A stretch of DNA of 36,091 nucleotides from JBBSEZ01 sp038239195 (GTDB lineage Bacteria; Planctomycetota; Planctomycetia; Gemmatales; Gemmataceae): contig JBBSEZ010000035.1 of assembly GCA_038239195.1 (NCBI GenBank), positions 1 to 36,091 on the forward strand. The letters are read 5' to 3'. Shown here one piece after another: positions 9,101 through 16,399 of the stretch. The translations under genes and the position numbers were made by a program. The notes under the pieces were generated by a model. The model saw only the letters and a program-made list of their open reading frames with translations. It made no database searches and was not told the DNA's origin. Positions within the stretch are counted from its first letter, which is position 1, and each line of letters begins with the position of its first letter.

Positions 9101-9576
9101 GCCCCTCGCGCGAGGGGGCTAACGCGGCCCCACGGGCCCTCGAGGCCCTCCGCGAGGATTTGCTGATCCGGGCGCGCTCCGCCATCCTGGGCGCCATCGA
9201 GGACCTCAACGCCGCCCAGCTCTTCCTCCAGACCAACGGCGGGCCGGAGAAGGCGCTGCCCGTGTTGCTCGCCCACGCCGCCGCGGCGCGCCCGCGTCTG
9301 CGCGCCGCGGGAGGCTGGGAACACCTGGTGCTCGCGCTCCCCGAGGGCCAGGCCGGGAGCGCCCTCCAGGGCATGATCGCGACGGCCCTTCCCGACGTCC
9401 CGGCCACGGTGGTCCCCACGCAAGAGGAAGTGATCCTCTGCTACGAGGCGGTCGGCTGCCCGCTGCGCGAGATGGTCCGCTCCGCGATCGGCCCGGAGGA
9501 AGTCCCGCTCGACCTGGTGCTTCGCGTGATGACCCGGACCGACGTGGCGTGGGAGCAACCCTTCGGTGGTCCTTAG
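6121..9576 (+). CDS. Ser/Thr protein kinase fused to a tubulin-like GTPase domain
   Basis: A 1151-residue cytoplasmic protein. Residues about 15-270 are a protein kinase: Gly loop GVGGYGEVW, Lys43 (AIK), catalytic loop HLDVKPQN with Asp140 (HLD instead of HRD), DFG at 157-159 and TPEAFDG. A Pro-rich linker (about 275-350) follows. From about 355 the protein resembles Pfam Tubulin_2: a first Rossmann strand LFLGIGGLA, a second strand LLLVDVD, and AGGTGSG at 509-515, which exactly fits the tubulin/FtsZ phosphate-binding signature. The C-terminal half (about 700-900) is rich in Ala, Glu and Arg and looks alpha-helical or coiled. No membrane segment is visible. I chose the ATG at 6121 because the kinase starts directly after it and the upstream open frame is low complexity. 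Inference: a nucleotide-dependent, possibly polymerising protein controlled by its own kinase domain. Confidence 0.85.
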   Translation: MAFVPARDAEPIPGYRLVEKLGVGGYGEVWKATAPGGLTKAIKIVYGDMAGSRAEQERKALDRIKEVRHPFLLSLERIEVIGNQLFIVMELADGCLADRFYECGKAGLKGVPRKELLAHLRDAAEALDYMTETHDLQHLDVKPQNLLLVGGRIKIADFGLVKNLVGASVTATGGVTPVYATPEAFDGRISRYSDQYSLAIVYQEMLTGVRPFPGTTLMQLAAQHVNSPPLLSPLPPGDRSAIARALSKVPEHRFPSCLQMVEALLPGGQPASLPPALPPGGPSPRPGPRERGLEPPPRPPLSEPIGPSHALDLNLPTLARTALPKALDAPRPSPSARLRMSVPTGKPGLRPTLFLGIGGLAAAALRRFKAKLRDKYRGAEAPLFRLLLVDVDREALRRARQGEPAEALDVAETLLAPLQLSEHYRPESRKFLRWLDRRWFYGIPRSLLTEGLRPLGRLALVDNSDSILDALREALAQITSARALAETVTSTGAEVRDPEPRVFLIASPAGGTGSGMLLSMAYAVRQVLGELGLSPLGLCGLLPYATSPKPAEQELARINAQATLTELSHFSRPEAAYPGDPEHGLQAFGPGHAPFEECYLVHLGEQLGPAESAAATDLLAEYLFLDASPTGGAFFDQFRRQTHEPPRAPFVLRSFGLARVGASDEHPVDLATHLLCQRVTARWAAGPGEAETQFLEREAQRLAVAQGLGEEALAVQQQTAVADALTASPEADLSRLLAAAEALAESDLPHKVRGAIDRLFATGLRREEGEETAWSRLQANVRTSAEQRGAQISRALIDWLVRLIELPGKRLKAAERAATFLARQLAAQADAARDRLAAVEAQRHALAQQLEAAKPAGKLGWLGRALGSAPNAQDKLLAYCHLWLQEMAESSGLLLLAVVQRELAAFRQDVATARQRLGKFVEQFRPALDNELPLNAATAPLHRPDGAEDRLEGAEPVSGDSLPPELVFRFDRSFQGEVLERRGGLWGAFSPDKGPSREGANAAPRALEALREDLLIRARSAILGAIEDLNAAQLFLQTNGGPEKALPVLLAHAAAARPRLRAAGGWEHLVLALPEGQAGSALQGMIATALPDVPATVVPTQEEVILCYEAVGCPLREMVRSAIGPEEVPLDLVLRVMTRTDVAWEQPFGGP

Positions 9577-9652
9577 TCCTTCGTGCTTGGTTCTTAGCAA
9601 ACACAGTCCCCTTGACCTCTTTGCTAAGAACCAAGCACGAAGGACCAAGGAC
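9569..9652. repeat. Long palindrome joining the ends of two convergent genes
   Basis: Arms 9569-9601 and 9620-9652 (33 bases each) are complementary with one mismatch; the inner 25 bases are perfect. It contains the TAG stop of the kinase-tubulin gene (9574-9576) and touches the stop of the convergent FHA-EAL gene (9652-9654). It can act as a bidirectional terminator, but its length and its lower GC content than the surrounding genes suggest a dispersed repeat. Confidence 0.8.
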
Positions 9653-10785
9653 TAGCGAGTGACGGGCTTGGGTCGCCCGAAGAAGTAGCCCTGGCCGAAG
9701 TGGCAACCCAGCCGGAGACAAACCTCGGCTTCCTCGGCGACCTCGATTCCCTCGGCGATCAGCCGAATTTTCAGATCGGTGCAAAGGCGCGTGAGGGCCC
9801 GAACCAGTTCCTGGCGGGCGGGGGCCTGGTGGATGTCGTGGATAAGCGCCTTGTCGAGCTTGATGAAATCGGGCGGCACTTCCGCCAGTTCGGCCAGCCG
9901 GGCTTGCCCGGCGCCGAAGTCGTCGTAGGCCAGGCCGATGCCGCGCGCGTGGAGTTGGTCCTGCAACCGCCGCATCGCCGCGCTGTCCGCCACCGCCTCT
10001 TCGTGGAACTCGAGCACGACCCGGGACGTTCGCGGACCGGGCCCGCCCCCCAACGCCTCCGCGACAACCTCGAGGGCCCCCAGGAGGGCGTTGTCGCGCA
10101 ATTCCGCAGGGTGCAGGTTCAAGAACACGAGCGCGGCGGCGGGGAGGTGGGAGGCCTCCTCCACGGCCTTGCGGCGGAACAGGCGACTGAGCTCCGCCGC
10201 GCGGTTGCACTGCGCTGCCAGGCCGAACAGGTAGACCGGGCTGGGGCTCAACTTCTCGTGGCCCCCCCGGCCAAGGGCCTCGTAGCCGATGGCCGCGTGC
10301 GTTTGCAGGTCCACGATCGGTTGAAACAGGGTGCGGACGCTTTCCCGGTGGAGCAATTCCTTCAAGAGCTCGGCCGCCTGGATGGCGCTCGTTGGCGGGG
10401 GACCGCTGGCGTGGTCGGTGATCACGCAAGCGTCGATGCCCGACGCGGTCGAGGACGCGACCGCGCCCTGCCCGAAGCGGAACTCCTTGTGGGCGACGTG
10501 GACGATGTCGCCGTGGTGCAGGACCGATTCCTCGATCCGTCGCCCGTTGACGAAAATGCCGTTGGTGCTGCCGAGGTCGCGGATGCGGACCTCCTCCCCG
10601 GCACAGACGATCTGGGCGTGCTCCTTGGACACGTGGCGAGAATTGATGCAGTAGTGCGCCGCCGCGCTCCGACCGATGCAGAAGGGGAAGTGCTCGAGCA
10701 GCAGCCGGTGGGCGCCCTCCCCCTGCTCCGGGTAGTGCTCCAGGTACGCGACGGCAGCCTGCGAATCGACCGAGGATGCGTGCAT
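9652..10785 (-). CDS. FHA-EAL protein, probable c-di-GMP phosphodiesterase
   Basis: A 377-residue cytoplasmic protein. Residues about 28-108 are a forkhead-associated (FHA) domain, which binds phosphothreonine: IGRS, VSKEHAQI and LGSTNGIFVNG are all present. Residues about 135-373 are an EAL domain that hydrolyses c-di-GMP to pGpG. Its catalytic set appears complete: Glu169-Ala-Leu-x-Arg, Asn223, Glu259, Asp288-Asp289 (YDDFGAG), Lys309, Glu345 (AEGIE) and the GQGYFFGRP loop. Start is the ATG at 10783-10785, just before the FHA domain; an in-frame ATG 16 codons upstream lies within a palindrome and is less likely. The FHA domain suggests recruitment to a kinase product, and a kinase gene lies next door in convergent orientation. 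Confidence 0.9.
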   Translation of the reverse strand: MHASSVDSQAAVAYLEHYPEQGEGAHRLLLEHFPFCIGRSAAAHYCINSRHVSKEHAQIVCAGEEVRIRDLGSTNGIFVNGRRIEESVLHHGDIVHVAHKEFRFGQGAVASSTASGIDACVITDHASGPPPTSAIQAAELLKELLHRESVRTLFQPIVDLQTHAAIGYEALGRGGHEKLSPSPVYLFGLAAQCNRAAELSRLFRRKAVEEASHLPAAALVFLNLHPAELRDNALLGALEVVAEALGGGPGPRTSRVVLEFHEEAVADSAAMRRLQDQLHARGIGLAYDDFGAGQARLAELAEVPPDFIKLDKALIHDIHQAPARQELVRALTRLCTDLKIRLIAEGIEVAEEAEVCLRLGCHFGQGYFFGRPKPVTR

Positions 10786-10804
10786 CGTCGTGGGGGCCCC
10801 TCCG

Positions 10805-10850
10805 CAACTGACAATGGAATTGTGAATGGTCAATTATCCGTTGTCAGTTG
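10805..10850. repeat. Palindromic repeat between FHA-EAL and AAA genes
   Basis: Arms 10805-10818 and 10837-10850 are complementary except at one position, with an inner AATTG/CAATT pairing. It fills most of the 58-base gap between the two minus-strand genes, and the TGA stop of the upstream AAA gene (10846-10844) is part of an arm. It is AT-richer than its surroundings. Confidence 0.65.
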
Positions 10851-12163
10851 ACGACTGTGAAATAGTTCGCCACGGCCACGTCGAAGTAAGCGGGCAGCAT
10901 TTCCACGGGCAGTTCGTGATACGCGCAGTAGTTGTGGACCTGCATCAGGAGGTCCCTCGGGTGGCAGCGTCGCATCGCCCGGCCAGTCGATCGGTAGTGC
11001 GTCTGGAGCAGGTACTCTACCGCGTCCGGGTCGTATTCGCAGCCCACGGCGAGCGCTGCCATGCGGAAGAGGCGCACGAGCTCCTCCTCGTCGGGGTCCG
11101 GAACGTGGACCTTGTAGGGGATGCGCCGAAGGAACGCCTCGTCGCGCAGCTCCGTCGTCGGATCGAGGTTGGTCGAGAAGATGATGAGCTGGTCGAACGG
11201 CACCTGGATCTTCTTGCCCGAGGCCAGCGTGAGATAGTCGTGGCGTTTTTCGAGCGGCACGATCCAGCGGTTGAGCAACTCGACGTGGTTCATGCGCTGG
11301 CGGCCGAAGTCGTCGATGAGCAGCGAGCCGCAGTTGCTCTTTAGCTGCAAGGGCGCCTCGCTGACGTGCGAATGGAGGTTGTGGCGAACCTCCAGGCTGT
11401 CCATGGTCAGTTCGCCGCCGACGATGACCGTCGGCCTGCGGACAAGGGCCCAGCGCGGGTCGTGCGAGTCGTTGCGGAGCAACTTGTGCTTGGAACTGGG
11501 GACCGGCAGGTGGTAGGCCTGGTCGAAGAACTTGATGATCTCGCCTTCGACGATCAGCGCCTGGGGTATCCAGAGGTTCTGGCCGAAGCAGAGCGTGATT
11601 CGTTCCGCCAGGGTGGTCTTCCCGTTGCCTGGCGCGCCGTAAAGGAACAGGCCGGCGCCCGAATTGACGGCGGGGCCAAGCTGCGAGAACAGGGCAGGGC
11701 TCACCGAGATGTCCTGGAAGGCCTGCTCGAGTTGTTTGCGCTTGATGGGCTCGGCCGCGATGGTCTGCGCGTCCACCGACACCACGTAGTCGGCGAGCGG
11801 CACGGGGGCGGGGCCGCGGTAGGCGCACGCCTCGATCGCGTTCTGGGTGAATTCGCGCCCCTGCTCGGTCAGGGAGTAGACGTAATCGTTCAGCAGGGCC
11901 GACCCGCGATGGGTCAGCAGTTGGCGAGAGCGGAGCTTCTGCAAGCGCTCTTCGAGGATGCCGAACGGCAGGCAGACGTTCTCGGCCACGGCACGGCCGC
12001 TCTCGTTCCCGGCGGAAGCGAGGTGTTTGCAGATCAGCGAATCGACCAGGGCCTCGGTGAGCCCCGTTTCCGCGAGGTTCCGCGGCTGGGAAGGGTGGTA
12101 GCTTTCTCCCCCGAACCGGGCAGAAATCGAAGCGAACACGTCCTTGCTCTGTGGCGAGCCCAT
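10844..12163 (-). CDS. Winged-helix AAA+ ATPase of unknown role
   Basis: A 439-residue cytoplasmic protein. Residues about 35-110 look like a winged-helix domain (LEERLQKLRSRQLL followed by a YSLTEQGREF wing). The AAA+ core follows: Walker A GAPGNGKTT (176-184), Walker B LLIDDFG (281-287), sensor-1 IIFSTN (327-332) and an Arg-rich C-terminal lid (RSTGRAMRRCHPRDLL, 391-406). The start at 12163 was chosen because the longer frame overlaps the divergent promoter region and reads as low complexity; its ribosome site is poor. It lies between an EAL gene and a divergent PilZ gene, so a role in c-di-GMP-linked output is possible, but I cannot name a function. Confidence 0.8.
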   Translation of the reverse strand: MGSPQSKDVFASISARFGGESYHPSQPRNLAETGLTEALVDSLICKHLASAGNESGRAVAENVCLPFGILEERLQKLRSRQLLTHRGSALLNDYVYSLTEQGREFTQNAIEACAYRGPAPVPLADYVVSVDAQTIAAEPIKRKQLEQAFQDISVSPALFSQLGPAVNSGAGLFLYGAPGNGKTTLAERITLCFGQNLWIPQALIVEGEIIKFFDQAYHLPVPSSKHKLLRNDSHDPRWALVRRPTVIVGGELTMDSLEVRHNLHSHVSEAPLQLKSNCGSLLIDDFGRQRMNHVELLNRWIVPLEKRHDYLTLASGKKIQVPFDQLIIFSTNLDPTTELRDEAFLRRIPYKVHVPDPDEEELVRLFRMAALAVGCEYDPDAVEYLLQTHYRSTGRAMRRCHPRDLLMQVHNYCAYHELPVEMLPAYFDVAVANYFTVVN

Positions 12164-12232
12164 GGAGTTTGGCGCCCTCGTGCTTGCTGCCCCGCCTGCG
12201 GTCGAGGCGGAACGACTTTGCCCCCGTGGCGA

Positions 12233-12262
12233 ACTATACCTTAAAAAACCTACACTTGGCAG
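12233..12262 (-). promoter_or_regulatory. Candidate sigma70-type promoter of the AAA gene
   Basis: On the minus strand CTGCCA (12262-12257), an 18-base spacer containing a T-run, and TATAGT (12238-12233) match -35/-10 elements at four and five of six positions. The leader to the ATG at 12163 would be about 65 bases. Confidence 0.45.
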
Positions 12263-12368
12263 GGCCCGCACCGCTTTTCCCATCGTCCCCGGCGCCCGCG
12301 CCGTTTGACCGGCCCCACGCGGCAGGCTAGGGTTTCCTGTTTGTTGCCGAAATCCCATGGAGGCGGAC

Positions 12369-12743
12369 ATGACTCACAATGAAGAACCTTCGCGGGAGCA
12401 GTCCAAGGCCCCGCTTCTCCAGGGCGACCGCCGCTGCGCCGAACGGTATACGTGCGACCTCCACCCGTTCTGGCACCTCGAGGGCGAGGGCCTGGCCCCA
12501 ACCTCGCAGGCAAGCGTCCGCGACGTGTCCGCGACCGGCATCGGCCTGCGCGTCGCGGAGCCCCTCAAGCCAGGGACCGTCCTGGTCCTCAAACTGCAAA
12601 CTCCCGATCGGCGGCTCTCCCGCCCCCTGCCGGTGCGGGTCATGCGCGCCACGCCCCAGGCGGATGGCGGCTGGCTCCTCGGGTGTCAGTTCGTGCGCGC
12701 GTTGAGCAGTCAGGACCTGCGCGCGTTGCTCGACCGGGAATGA
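12369..12743 (+). CDS. PilZ-domain c-di-GMP receptor protein
   Basis: A 124-residue single-domain protein. It carries both PilZ signatures for c-di-GMP binding: RxxxR (Arg22-Cys-Ala-Glu-Arg26) and DxSxxG (Asp52-Val-Ser54-Ala-Thr-Gly57), followed by the beta-barrel strands (VLVLKLQT, LPVRVMR, LLGCQFV). The ATG at 12369 is preferred over the one at 12357 because GGAGG at 12359-12363 lies five bases before it. It is divergent from the AAA ATPase gene and close to the EAL gene, so it plausibly reads the second messenger that the latter degrades. A hairpin terminator follows. Confidence 0.88.
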   Translation: MTHNEEPSREQSKAPLLQGDRRCAERYTCDLHPFWHLEGEGLAPTSQASVRDVSATGIGLRVAEPLKPGTVLVLKLQTPDRRLSRPLPVRVMRATPQADGGWLLGCQFVRALSSQDLRALLDRE

Positions 12744-12784
12744 CAGGGGCCGGGGACCGCCAGCAACGGGCCGCGCCAACGCAT

Positions 12785-12824
12785 GCGGGGGCGCCAGCCC
12801 CTCGATAGGTGCCGGCGCCCCCGC
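12785..12824. terminator. Bidirectional hairpin terminator candidate
   Basis: Perfect 11-base GC-rich arms (12785-12795 and 12814-12824) with an 18-base loop between the convergent PilZ and DUF2203-like genes. No strong U-tract on either side. Confidence 0.5.
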
Positions 12825-12847
12825 GTTGTGGAAGCGAACGAATGAGT

Positions 12848-13324
12848 TCAGGTCCCGCGGGCGCTCTTGCTGAGGCCTTTCTGGCCGGACGTCAGCGGTC
12901 GGCGCGTCTCCTCGGGGTCGCTCTGGTAACGCCAGGAGCGGAACGGCGTCGAGTCGAACAGGTCGAACACGTACCAGGCGAGCTGTTCGTCGTGGATGAA
13001 CGGGACGAGGGCGAGCCCCTGGAGGGGGTCGAGGCTGAAGATGTCGAGGGCGTGCAGTTCATCGACCGCCTCCTGGAAGCGGTCGTGGGCGCGATCGCTC
13101 TCGCGGCCCGCCTCGTCGAGGGCGATCAGGTGCGCGCGGGTGGCACGCCCGGGGCGGTCGGCGAGTCGCTGCCGCGTGCGCTGCCAAGCCAGCGCTTCGA
13201 GGCCGTGCTCCCGCAAGGAGCGGATGACGGAGGAGAGATACGGGACGGCGGCCTTGGCCTGTTCAAAGGTCCAGACCTGCAAGGCGCTCTGGTTTCGCCG
13301 GGCCCGTTTCGGATTGCGCTTCAC
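12848..13324 (-). CDS. DUF2203-like protein
   Basis: A 158-residue soluble protein. The N-terminal WTFEQAKAAVPYLSSVIRSL segment and a central helical region resemble the DUF2203 family, as does the C-terminal pattern in which DPLQGLALVPF and a WYVFDLFD strand precede the end. The family has no known function. The C-terminus is short and basic (SGQKGLSKSARGT). It is convergent with the PilZ gene and divergent from the protease gene. Family assignment rests on pattern resemblance only. Confidence 0.65.
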   Translation of the reverse strand: MKRNPKRARRNQSALQVWTFEQAKAAVPYLSSVIRSLREHGLEALAWQRTRQRLADRPGRATRAHLIALDEAGRESDRAHDRFQEAVDELHALDIFSLDPLQGLALVPFIHDEQLAWYVFDLFDSTPFRSWRYQSDPEETRRPLTSGQKGLSKSARGT

Positions 13325-13627
13325 GGCGGGCTCTCCTGGTTGTCGGAGCGGGGCGGCGACCGACGTGGTCGCTCCTCGCTCCTCCCCCTACTTTGCCTGA
13401 CAGGGCCGAGGTTTCCGCAGGTGTACGGCAACGGTCCTTGCGGGCATCCGATCCCTGCCACCGTTTCGCGCGCCGCTTTGGCGCTCTGTGGCCCTAAAAT
13501 ATTGTATGTCGCTTCCGCCCGCCGCGCATGCCCCAAGGCGCCGGAAGACACGAAAATTTTCGCTCGGCCTCACATCCCGATCGGTGTGAGCGCCAGAGAT
13601 TTCCAGCCGCGAAAGCAAAGGTGGACC
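13325..13627. promoter_or_regulatory. Divergent intergenic region with a candidate promoter for the protease gene
   Basis: About 300 bases without a supportable gene. TTGGCG (13478-13483) and TATTGT (13500-13505), 16 bases apart, form a modest sigma70-like promoter pointing at the protease gene, in the most AT-rich patch of this stretch. Confidence 0.3.
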
Positions 13628-14548
13628 TTGCTGCGATTCTTCTACCTCGGCCGGGCCTTCGGCATTCCTCTCTACGTTCACTCGACCGCCCTGCTCCTGC
13701 CCGCATGGGTTTGCTGGACGAACCGCGACAAAGGCCCCTTCAACCTGGTTGTCTGGCTGGCCTTGCTGGCGGCGTTCCTCGGCTGCCTCCTGCTGCACGA
13801 GCTCGGCCACTGCTTGATGGCCCGCTACTTCGGCATCGGCACGCGCGACGTCTGCCTTTACCCCATCGGAGGGGTCGCCAGCCTCGAGTCCACCGGGGAG
13901 GGGCCTGTCGAGGAGCTGTGCATAGCTCTCGCTGGCCCCGCGGTCAATCTCATCATTGTCGCCCTGCTCGCCCCCGTGCTGATGCTGGCCATCGTCACCG
14001 GACACTTGGGGGCGAGCAACGTCGCTCAGGCCTTCGCGCTCGACGAGGGGGCCCTGACTCTGCTCGCGCGTTTCGCGTGGATCGTGGCCTTCAGCAACTT
14101 CTTGCTCCTCGCGTTCAACCTCATCCCTGCCTTCCCGATGGACGGCGGCCGGGTGTTGCGCGCCCTGCTCTCGTTCGGCATGCCGCGCTTGCGCGCCACG
14201 GAGATCGTCGTCCCGATCGGCATGGTGGTCGCGATGCTGGTGTGCGGCAGCCTGGCCTTCCTCGACCAGAGCCCCATGCCCCTGGTAATCGCCCTGTTCG
14301 TGTGCTTCGTCGGCCCGCTTGAGTTGAAGGCGCTGCGCCACCAGGAGGCCCGCCGCCGCGCCACCCTGGCCCGGCAGGCCCCCGTTGCGCCCGAGACCGC
14401 CCCGGTGTACGTTCAGCCGCTCCCCGAAGTGGCCCCCCCGCCCACCCCGATCCCGACGCCTCCGCGCGGGTTCACCGGCTTCACCTGGGACCGCGACCGG
14501 CGCGTGTGGGTGCGCTGGTTCAACGGCAAACCGCTCGACGTCGCCTGA
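13628..14548 (+). CDS. Site-2 protease family (M50) membrane metalloprotease
   Basis: About 306 residues, an intramembrane zinc protease of the M50/S2P type. HELGH (57-61) on a hydrophobic helix supplies two zinc ligands and the catalytic Glu, and NLIPAFPMDGGR supplies the third ligand, Asp172. Four to six membrane segments are visible. No ATG fits: the chosen start is TTG at 13628, preceded by AAAGGTGG, so the protein begins LRFFYLGRAFGIPLYVH as is typical of this family; GTG at 13586 is an alternative. A cytosolic tail after residue 230 contains a Pro-rich stretch and ends GFTWDRDRRVWVRWFNGKP. Substrate unknown; such proteases often cut anti-sigma factors. Confidence 0.85.
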   Translation: MLRFFYLGRAFGIPLYVHSTALLLPAWVCWTNRDKGPFNLVVWLALLAAFLGCLLLHELGHCLMARYFGIGTRDVCLYPIGGVASLESTGEGPVEELCIALAGPAVNLIIVALLAPVLMLAIVTGHLGASNVAQAFALDEGALTLLARFAWIVAFSNFLLLAFNLIPAFPMDGGRVLRALLSFGMPRLRATEIVVPIGMVVAMLVCGSLAFLDQSPMPLVIALFVCFVGPLELKALRHQEARRRATLARQAPVAPETAPVYVQPLPEVAPPPTPIPTPPRGFTGFTWDRDRRVWVRWFNGKPLDVA

Positions 14549-14704
14549 CGTTCCCGGCACGATCGATCTCTTCGCTCCGCTCGCCCCACTCGGCGTCGCC
14601 TCGCCCAACCGATTCGCTGCGTTTCGGCCCGCCCGCGGGCCGATGGGAAAGCGGAGGGGCTGCGCGAAGACGGCGCCCCCTCTTCCCCCAAGGAGGCCCG
14701 TTCG

Positions 14705-15538
14705 ATGGCGACGGTCGTTCAGGAAGAAGTGGGCCTGCGCCGGGCGCTGGGGCGGTACGTGGCTTCCTTCCTCGTCGAGGCCGGCGACATGGCCGTGCTG
14801 GCGGTGCGCGTCGTGTCGGGCGTACGGCACGGCGCCGGGCGGGGCACGCTTGTCCCGATCGGGTTCGCCGTCGGCGTGCGCAGCATCCCCGTCGTGGCCA
14901 TCACTGGCATGTTCATCGGCATGGTGATGGCCGTGGAGTCGTACGGTCAGTTTGCCGCCCTGGGCCTGGCGACGCGGCTGGGGTCGATCATCAACATCTC
15001 GGTGGTGCGCGAACTGGGGCCGGTGCTGGCCGCCACCATGCTCGCCGGCCGCATCGGCGGGGCCATGGCCGCCGAGCTGGCGACCATGCGCACCACCGAG
15101 CAGATCGACGCCCTCGCCTGCCTCGGGGTCAGTCCGGACCGCTACCTGGGCACGCCGCGCTTCCTGGCCTGCGTCGGCCTCATCCCGATGCTCACGGTCA
15201 TCGCCAACTTCATGGGCGTTCTGGGCGGGGCGATCATCTGCCTGGGGGTCTATGGCGTCGAGCCTCACTTCTACTGGGAGAACACGCAGGGCCACATAGG
15301 CCTCTACGACGTCTTCACCGGGCTGATCAAGTCGTTGTTCTTCGGCGCCGCCATCGCCGTCATCAGTTGCCACCACGGCATCCACAGCGAGCCGGGCGCC
15401 GAGGGCGTCGGCCGGGCCTCGACGAAGGCGTTCGTGGCATCGTTCATCGCCATTCTCGCGCTCGACTTCTTCCTGGCCCTGCTGCTGAGCAGCTTGTACA
15501 GATATCTGTACGCGGGGGGGAGTGGGAAGTTGATCTGA
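14705..15538 (+). CDS. mlaE: MlaE-type ABC permease of an MCE lipid transporter
   Basis: A 277-residue inner-membrane permease of the MlaE family. Diagnostic segments are the VRELGPVLAATMLAGRIGG coupling helix and ELATMRTTEQIDAL, followed by PRFLACVGLIPMLTVIANF. Together with the next two genes it forms an MCE/Mla-type importer or exporter of phospholipids across the envelope. The start has a good AAGGAGG ribosome site eight bases before the ATG. The ATPase gene begins 45 bases after its stop. The direction and substrate of transport cannot be read from the sequence. Confidence 0.93.
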   Translation: MATVVQEEVGLRRALGRYVASFLVEAGDMAVLAVRVVSGVRHGAGRGTLVPIGFAVGVRSIPVVAITGMFIGMVMAVESYGQFAALGLATRLGSIINISVVRELGPVLAATMLAGRIGGAMAAELATMRTTEQIDALACLGVSPDRYLGTPRFLACVGLIPMLTVIANFMGVLGGAIICLGVYGVEPHFYWENTQGHIGLYDVFTGLIKSLFFGAAIAVISCHHGIHSEPGAEGVGRASTKAFVASFIAILALDFFLALLLSSLYRYLYAGGSGKLI

Positions 15539-15583
15539 GAAGAGCGCGAAACGACAAGCAAGAACGGCCGAACGGGAACGATC

Positions 15584-16399
15584 ATGAGTGGCCCTCCTCC
15601 CGCGCCTCTGATCTCTCTCCAGCAGGTGTCGATGCGCTTCGGCGAGCAGCGCGTCCTGCACGCCATCGACCTCGACGTCCAGCGCGGGCAGACCGTCGTC
15701 GTGATCGGCGAGAGCGGTTGCGGCAAGACGGTCCTGCTCAAGCTCATCATCGCCCTGCTGCGCCCCACCGTCGGCCGCGTCGCCTTCGACGGCAAGGTGC
15801 TCGTCGAGCTCGGCGAGCGCGAGCTGACCCGGCAGCGGCTGCGCTTCGGCTTCCTGTTCCAGGGCGCCGCCCTGTTCGACAGCCTGTCGGTGTACGACAA
15901 CGTCGCCTTCGGGCCGCGCGCCCAGGGCCGTCCCGAGGCGGAGATCAAGGAAGTGGTGCGCCAGCGGCTGCTGGAAGTGGGGCTGCCGGGCTCCGTGGTG
16001 AGCAAGAAGCCGGCCGAGCTGTCGGGCGGCATGAAGAAGCGGGTTGGGCTGGCCCGCGCCCTGGCCCTCGACCCGGAAGTGATGCTTTACGACGAGCCCA
16101 CGACCGGGCTCGATCCGATCATGACGGACGTGATCAACGAGCTCATTCTGCAAACGCGCCGCCAACATCGCGTGACGAGCATCGTGGTCACGCACGAGAT
16201 GCGCACCGTCCACAAGGTCGCCGACCGGGTGGTGATGTTCTACCCCCTGAGCCGCTTGCAGCCCGGCGAACACCAGATCCTGTTCGACGGCACGCCCGAC
16301 GACCTGACGCGCTCCGCCGACGCCCGCGTGCGGCAGTTCATCGAGGGCGAGGCGCGCGACCGATTGCTGGAGCTGGCGCAGCAGGACGTCTCTCCGTGA
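15584..16399 (+). CDS. mlaF: MlaF-type ABC ATPase
   Basis: A 271-residue cytosolic ATPase of the MCE transporter. Walker A GESGCGKT (42-49), Q-loop in FLFQGAALFDSLSV, signature LSGGMKKR, Walker B VMLYDEP and a switch His in VVTHEM are all present. FLFQGAALFDSLSV and the TTGLDPI segment are typical of the Mla subgroup. The TGA stop (16397-16399) coincides with the first unit of a palindromic tandem repeat that separates it from the MCE gene. Confidence 0.93.
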   Translation: MSGPPPAPLISLQQVSMRFGEQRVLHAIDLDVQRGQTVVVIGESGCGKTVLLKLIIALLRPTVGRVAFDGKVLVELGERELTRQRLRFGFLFQGAALFDSLSVYDNVAFGPRAQGRPEAEIKEVVRQRLLEVGLPGSVVSKKPAELSGGMKKRVGLARALALDPEVMLYDEPTTGLDPIMTDVINELILQTRRQHRVTSIVVTHEMRTVHKVADRVVMFYPLSRLQPGEHQILFDGTPDDLTRSADARVRQFIEGEARDRLLELAQQDVSP

